Shown here: positions 4,129 through 7,285 of the stretch, piece after piece | Position numbering within the stretch: position 1 is the stretch's first letter | Layout: each line of letters begins with the position of its first letter | NCBI GenBank assembly: GCA_011049385.1 | Contig: DSBX01000131.1 | Span: 1 to 7,285, forward strand | Length of the DNA stretch: 7,285 nucleotides | Direction: 5' to 3' | Source: Caldifarciminota bacterium | Lineage (GTDB): Bacteria > Hydrothermota > Tepidihabitantia > Tepidihabitantales > Tepidihabitantaceae | The notes under the pieces: model-generated | The model's input: only the letters and a program-made list of their open reading frames with translations | Told to the model about the DNA's origin: nothing | The model's database searches: none | Made by a program: the position numbers and the translations under genes

Positions 4129-5366
4129 AACTCATCCGCGACAACCCTGACGAGGTCCGGCGCGTCCTCGAACTGCGCCGCTGTCCGACCGGCATCGCAG
4201 ACATCATCGCGTTCGACGCCGAGCGCCGCGTGCTCGCGCTCGAACGCGACCGCCTGCGCCACGAACAGAAGGGCATCTCGCAGGCGGTGGCCGAAGCCCG
4301 CCGCACCGGTGGTGACGCCGACGCGGTGACGGCCCGGGCCCGGGAGCTGTCCGAACAGGTCAAGACCGCGGACGCGGCCCTCGCCGGCGTCGAGGCCCGG
4401 CTGGCCGAACTGGTCAAGCCTCTGCCCAACGTCGTCCATCCCTCGGTGACCGCCGAGGAGGAGATTACCGCCGAGTGGGGCGAGCCGACCCGGTTCGACT
4501 TCCAGCCCCTCACCCACTGGGACCTGTGCGAAGCGCACGAACTCCTCAACCTCAAGGCCGGGGCCGAACTGGCCGGCTCGCGCTTCCCGGTGTTCACCGG
4601 CCGGGGGGCGCTCCTGCGCCGGGCCCTGCTCGAGTTCTTCGTCAGCACCCACGTCAACCGCAACGGCTATACCGAGATTGCGCCGCCGGTGCTCGCCAAC
4701 CTGCCGACCCTCGAAGGCTCGGGCCAGCTCCCCCACCTCGAGACCGAGATGTACGCGGTGCGCGACGACGCGCTCTACCTGATCCCGACTTCGGAGACGA
4801 TGCTCGCCAACCTGCACCGGGGCCGGACTCTGGAGGACGCGGAACTGCCCCGCAAGTACGTCGCCAACTCGCTCTGCTTCCGCCGCGAGGCCGGCTCCTA
4901 CGGCCGGGACGTCCGCGGCATCACCCGGGTGCACCAGTTCGACAAGGTCGAGCTGGTCCGGTTCGTGCGGCCGGACGAGTCCTACGCCGCGCTTGAGGAA
5001 ATGGTGGACGAAGCCTGCTTCCTGTTGCGCGAACTGGAAATACCGTACCGGGTGAAGCGGCTCGCGGCCTGGGATATCGCCTGGCAGTCGGCCAAGACCT
5101 ACGACATTGAGGCCTGGGCCGGGGGCGAGGGCAAGTGGCTTGAGGTCTCCTCGGTCTCGAACTGCGAGGAGTTCCAGGCCCGTCGCTGCGGCACGCGCCG
5201 GCGCGGCCCGGACGGGGTCGGCTACCCGCACATTCTCAACGGCTCGGCCCTGGCCCTGCCCCGCACCTTCATCGCGCTGGTCGAGAACCGCCAGCAGGCC
5301 GACGGCTCGATCGTCATCCCGGAGAAGCTCCGCCCGTTCGCGGGCGGGCTGGAACGAATCAGCTAG
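4119..5366 (+). CDS. serS: Seryl-tRNA synthetase
   Basis: The 415-residue cytosolic enzyme charges tRNA-Ser (and tRNA-Sec where present) with serine. The N-terminus 'MHLKLIRDNPDEVRRVLELR' and the long charged helices at about 30-100 form the tRNA-binding coiled-coil arm. The class II catalytic core follows, with 'LIPTSE' (221-226) for serine binding, motif 2 'FRREAGSYGRDVRGITR' (254-270), 'EVSSVSNCEEFQARR' (342-356) and motif 3 'NGSALALPRTFIALVEN' (374-390). The A-L-A-L-P form of motif 3, instead of G-L-A-V-G, is a known variant. Length and motifs indicate an intact enzyme. The ATG at 4119 has no good ribosome site and overlaps the putative leader ORF. The 3' end overlaps convergent cdd by 8 bp (5359-5366), with no terminator seen. 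Confidence 0.97.
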   Translation: MHLKLIRDNPDEVRRVLELRRCPTGIADIIAFDAERRVLALERDRLRHEQKGISQAVAEARRTGGDADAVTARARELSEQVKTADAALAGVEARLAELVKPLPNVVHPSVTAEEEITAEWGEPTRFDFQPLTHWDLCEAHELLNLKAGAELAGSRFPVFTGRGALLRRALLEFFVSTHVNRNGYTEIAPPVLANLPTLEGSGQLPHLETEMYAVRDDALYLIPTSETMLANLHRGRTLEDAELPRKYVANSLCFRREAGSYGRDVRGITRVHQFDKVELVRFVRPDESYAALEEMVDEACFLLRELEIPYRVKRLAAWDIAWQSAKTYDIEAWAGGEGKWLEVSSVSNCEEFQARRCGTRRRGPDGVGYPHILNGSALALPRTFIALVENRQQADGSIVIPEKLRPFAGGLERIS

Positions 5367-5748
5367 CCCGGAAAGGCCGGGGCAGGAAGTCGCTGAGCCG
5401 GCCCCGCTCGGTCTTCAGTCCGTTGGACAGGACTACCCACGGGTTTCGGCCCAGTTCGGCAATCACCTGCAGGCAGGCCCCACAGGGCGGGGTCGGCGTC
5501 TCGGTGTCGCAGAATACCAGCACCGCCTCGATGCGGCGTCCCCCGGTGGCGACCATCCGGCCGACCGCGACCCGCTCGGCGCAGATGGTCAGGCCGTACG
5601 ACGCATTCTCGACGTTGCACCCGGCGTGAACGCGTCCACGCTCGTCCAGCACCGCGGCCCCGACCCTGAAACGCGAGTAAGGCGCGTGCGCCCGGCCCGC
5701 CGCACGCCGGGCCGCGGCCAGGAGACGACGCTGTTGTTCCTGTGTCAT
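5359..5748 (-). CDS. cdd: Cytidine deaminase
   Basis: This 129-residue protein is the small homotetrameric type of cytidine deaminase, which converts cytidine and deoxycytidine to uridine and deoxyuridine in pyrimidine salvage. Visible motifs are 'APYSRFRVGAAVL' (22-34), 'GCNVENASYGLTICAERVA' (43-61) with zinc ligand C56 and catalytic E58, and 'PPCGACLQVIAE' (87-98) with zinc ligands C89 and C92. The length is typical. The start ATG overlaps the deoB stop (ATGA on the minus strand) and has a strong GGAGGT ribosome site within the deoB end, so the two genes form a coupled salvage operon. Its 3' end overlaps serS from the opposite strand by 8 bp. Confidence 0.96.
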   Translation of the reverse strand: MTQEQQRRLLAAARRAAGRAHAPYSRFRVGAAVLDERGRVHAGCNVENASYGLTICAERVAVGRMVATGGRRIEAVLVFCDTETPTPPCGACLQVIAELGRNPWVVLSNGLKTERGRLSDFLPRPFRAS

Positions 5749-6929
5749 GGGTGAACCTCCGTAATCAACTCGATGAAGCTCCGGCCGTGTTTCAGCGGCC
5801 GGACTCCGAGATGCGCGGCCGCGGTCCGGCCGAGGTCGGCAAAGGTCGGACGGGTGCCGAGGTCAACGCCGGGCCGGACACCGGGACCGACGCACAACAG
5901 CGGCACGTACTCACGCGAATGGTCGGTTGAGGCCGTGGTCGGGTCGTTGCCGTGGTCCGCGGTGAGAAACAGCAGGTCCCCGGGCCGGAGCCGCTCCAGC
6001 ACCTCGGGCAGTCGGGCATCGAACGCCTCCAACCCCCGCGCGAACCCGGCCGGGTCGTTGCGGTGGCCCCAGTCCATATCGAACTGGACGAGGTTGACGA
6101 ACACCAGCCCGGAATCGAGCCGCCCCAGCGCGGCCAGCGTCGCGTCAAGCGCGGCATCGTTGTCCACCGTGTGATGGCTCTCGGTGAAACCCTGCCCCGC
6201 GAATAGTTCATCAACCTTGCCGATGACAACGACCGGGTGACCTGCCTCACGGGCCCGGTCCAGCAGGGTCGGCCCGTGCGGCGGCAGGGAGAAGTCGCGC
6301 CGGCGCGGGGTCCGCCGGTACTCACCGTCCCGTCCGGTGAACGGCCGGGCGATGACCCGGCCGACCCGGGCCTCCCGGTCGAGCATCCGGCGGGCGACCG
6401 CGCAGATGCGGTACAACTCCTCGACCGGGATGACCTCCTCGTGCGCCGCAACCTGGAACACACTGTCGGCCGAGGTGTAGACTATCGGCCTCCCGGTGCG
6501 CAGGTGCTCATCCCCGAGCCGGGCGATGATGGCGGTACCGGACTCGGCAACGTTTCCCAGTGTCGTGCGGCCGATGGCCGCCTCGAACCGCCGGATGAAC
6601 TCCGCCGGGAACCCGCCCGGGAAGCGGTCGAAGGGCCGGTCCGTAACCAGCCCGGCCAGCTCCCAGTGCCCGGTCGTCGAGTCCTTGCCGGCCGACGCCT
6701 CGGCCATCCGGCCGTGTCCGCCCGCCGGCCGGGAAGCCGGTGGCACGCCGAGAATGTCGGTGATATGCCCGAGCCCGAGCCGGCCGAGGTTCGGCAGTCT
6801 GAGCCCGCCGACCGCGCGGGCCAGGTTGCCGAGCGTGTTGGAGCCCGCGTCGCCGTAGGAGGCGGCGTCGGGCAGTTCCCCGCAACCGACGCCGTCGAGA
6901 ACAAGGACAACCGCTCTGTGGCTGAGCAT
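5745..6929 (-). CDS. deoB: Phosphopentomutase
   Basis: The 394-residue enzyme interconverts ribose (or deoxyribose) 1- and 5-phosphates, linking nucleoside phosphorolysis to central metabolism. It belongs to the alkaline phosphatase superfamily. Seen are 'LDGVGCGELPDA' (metal ligand D12), 'GKDSTTGHWE' (81-90), 'FDMDWGHRND' (D284, H289), 'TADHGNDPTT' (D325, H326) and H337. These positions track the known metal ligands of Bacillus cereus DeoB with small offsets. The residue equivalent to the phosphorylated Thr appears to be Ser84 here. The length is normal (about 390-410). The ATG at 6929 is needed to include the first strand ('RAVVLVLDGVG'), yet has no Shine-Dalgarno sequence. It begins only 8 nt after the tRNA-Leu gene, so it is probably expressed from the tRNA promoter. 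It overlaps cdd by 4 bp. Confidence 0.96.
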   Translation of the reverse strand: MLSHRAVVLVLDGVGCGELPDAASYGDAGSNTLGNLARAVGGLRLPNLGRLGLGHITDILGVPPASRPAGGHGRMAEASAGKDSTTGHWELAGLVTDRPFDRFPGGFPAEFIRRFEAAIGRTTLGNVAESGTAIIARLGDEHLRTGRPIVYTSADSVFQVAAHEEVIPVEELYRICAVARRMLDREARVGRVIARPFTGRDGEYRRTPRRRDFSLPPHGPTLLDRAREAGHPVVVIGKVDELFAGQGFTESHHTVDNDAALDATLAALGRLDSGLVFVNLVQFDMDWGHRNDPAGFARGLEAFDARLPEVLERLRPGDLLFLTADHGNDPTTASTDHSREYVPLLCVGPGVRPGVDLGTRPTFADLGRTAAAHLGVRPLKHGRSFIELITEVHP

Positions 6930-6937
6930 CAGGTGGA

Positions 6938-7019
6938 TGCCGGGGACAGGATTTGAACCTGCATGCCGTGAAGCACTTGGCCCTCAACCAAGCGTGTCTG
7001 CCAATTCCACCACCCCGGC
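6938..7019 (-). tRNA. tRNA-Leu (anticodon GAG)
   Basis: The minus strand folds into an 82-nt class II tRNA. The acceptor arms are GCCGGGG and CCCCGGC with discriminator A. The D-arm segment is 'GTGGAATTGGCAGAC'. The anticodon stem CTTGG/CCAAG encloses TTGAGGG, giving anticodon GAG. A long variable arm (TGC...GCA) follows, and the T-loop is TTCAAAT. The D-loop, anticodon loop and long variable arm closely resemble bacterial tRNA-Leu(GAG). The 3' CCA is not encoded (the bases after A are TCCACC), so it must be added by CCA-adding enzyme. deoB starts 8 nt downstream. Confidence 0.97.
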
Positions 7020-7069
7020 GGCAATTCGGCCGGCCGCCGGTCCGGCCGCACCTCGTTGACTCGTCCGGA

Positions 7070-7097
7070 ATTATAGAATCGCGGACAGGCCTGTCAA
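7070..7097 (-). promoter_or_regulatory. Consensus sigma-70-type promoter of tRNA-Leu-deoB-cdd
   Basis: Read on the minus strand, TTGACA (7097-7092) and TATAAT (7075-7070) are both perfect consensus hexamers, separated by 16 bp. Transcription should start near 7063, about 44 nt before the tRNA. It is the strongest promoter in the window and the only one seen for tRNA-Leu, deoB and cdd. Confidence 0.85.
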
Positions 7098-7132
7098 CCA
7101 TCTGAACGGCCCGGGTACGGAGACGCAAGAGA

Positions 7133-7162
7133 CTGCGGGCCGCCCGAGAGGGCGGCCCGCAG
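7133..7162 (-). terminator. Strong hairpin, terminator of the right-edge gene
   Basis: A perfect 13-bp inverted repeat (7133-7145 with 7150-7162) closes a 4-nt loop. It lies 17 bp past the stop of the minus-strand gene entering from the right. On that strand it is followed by TCTCTTGCGTCT, a pyrimidine-rich but weak T tract. It separates that gene from the tRNA-Leu promoter, which points the same way. On the plus strand no gene ends here and there is no T run. Confidence 0.7.
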
Positions 7163-7179
7163 GATTGCGTGTCGAAACG

Positions 7180-7285
7180 CTAATTCAGGACTACCGACTT
7201 CGCCGCGACCGTACGACCTTCCACCGTCAACCGGTAGAAGTAGGTACCGTTCGCAACCAGCCGGCCGCCGTCATCGGTCCGGTCC
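7180..7285 (-). CDS. Secreted-type protein with FlgD-Ig-like C-terminal tail (3' end only)
   Basis: The last 34 codons of a minus-strand gene that starts right of the window are visible (complete codons from 7284, stop TAG at 7182-7180). They read 'DRTDDGGRLVANGTYFYRL' and then 'TVEGRTVAAKSVVLN'. This is the classic end of a FlgD Ig-like or type IX-style C-terminal domain (D-x-x-G-x-x-V-x-x-G-x-Y-x-Y-x-L...K-x-V-V-L), usually found on secreted or surface proteins. The protein body and its function are out of view. The gene ends ahead of a strong hairpin. Confidence 0.75.
   Translation of the reverse strand, partial: DRTDDGGRLVANGTYFYRLTVEGRTVAAKSVVLN

Noticed and set aside
4026..5231. Long minus-strand reading frame opposite serS (401 codons)
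   Set aside because: It mirrors serS codon structure. serS has all class II motifs, whereas the antisense product is repetitive and matches nothing I know.
7055..7079. Plus-strand promoter from TTGACT (7055-7060)
   Set aside because: The nearest -10-like hexamers lie only 11-13 bp downstream, too close, and no plus-strand gene follows. The minus-strand consensus promoter explains the AT-rich patch.

Overview
The window is a GC-rich bacterial chromosomal segment carrying ordinary housekeeping genes and one short, rearranged accessory stretch. Two things hint at the lineage. A plus-strand remnant reads 'LLDASGRKV...LAPGVYFVR...KVVIQR', and a partial gene at the right edge ends in a FlgD-Ig-like tail ('GTYFYRLTVEGR'). 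Such C-terminal secretion or sorting-type domains are abundant in FCB-related candidate phyla. A GC-rich candidate division WOR-3 (Stahlbacteria)-type genome is my best guess, from recall only.

Layout, left to right. Positions 2-349 (+) are the C-terminal end of a PD-(D/E)XK nuclease of the AddA/RecB type. Six bases on and convergent with it is a two-gene minus-strand unit (1146-811, then 766-356) encoding small basic proteins that I do not recognise. Positions 1177-1562 are a gene graveyard: a minus-strand fragment of an M20 metallopeptidase lies against a plus-strand, frameshifted C-terminal sorting-domain remnant. A HicB-HicA toxin-antitoxin pair follows (1690-2120) with its own promoter. 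It is bracketed by two near-perfect 46-bp direct repeats (1520-1565 and 2164-2209) that carry the last codons of the sorting domain.

Positions 2334-5366 (+) look like one operon: ribD (bifunctional deaminase/reductase), ribE (riboflavin synthase), a possible 16-codon leader ORF, and serS. The promoter at 2334-2361 sits so close to the ribD start that the mRNA is probably leaderless. ribD and ribE supply the deaminase, reductase and final synthase steps of riboflavin synthesis; ribBA and ribH are not here.

On the minus strand, serS meets cdd tail to tail with an 8-bp overlap. The order of transcription is consensus promoter (7097-7070), tRNA-Leu(GAG), deoB and cdd. deoB and cdd are both nucleoside-salvage genes and overlap by ATGA. 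The right edge holds the last 34 codons of a secreted-type protein gene, followed by a strong hairpin terminator.

I see no clearly novel system. The most interesting signals are the repeat-bracketed hicBA cassette in sorting-domain debris, the unknown gene pair, the putative leader ORF with a Pro-Pro-Pro run over the serS start, the apparently leaderless ribD, and a Ser in place of Thr at the predicted DeoB nucleophile.
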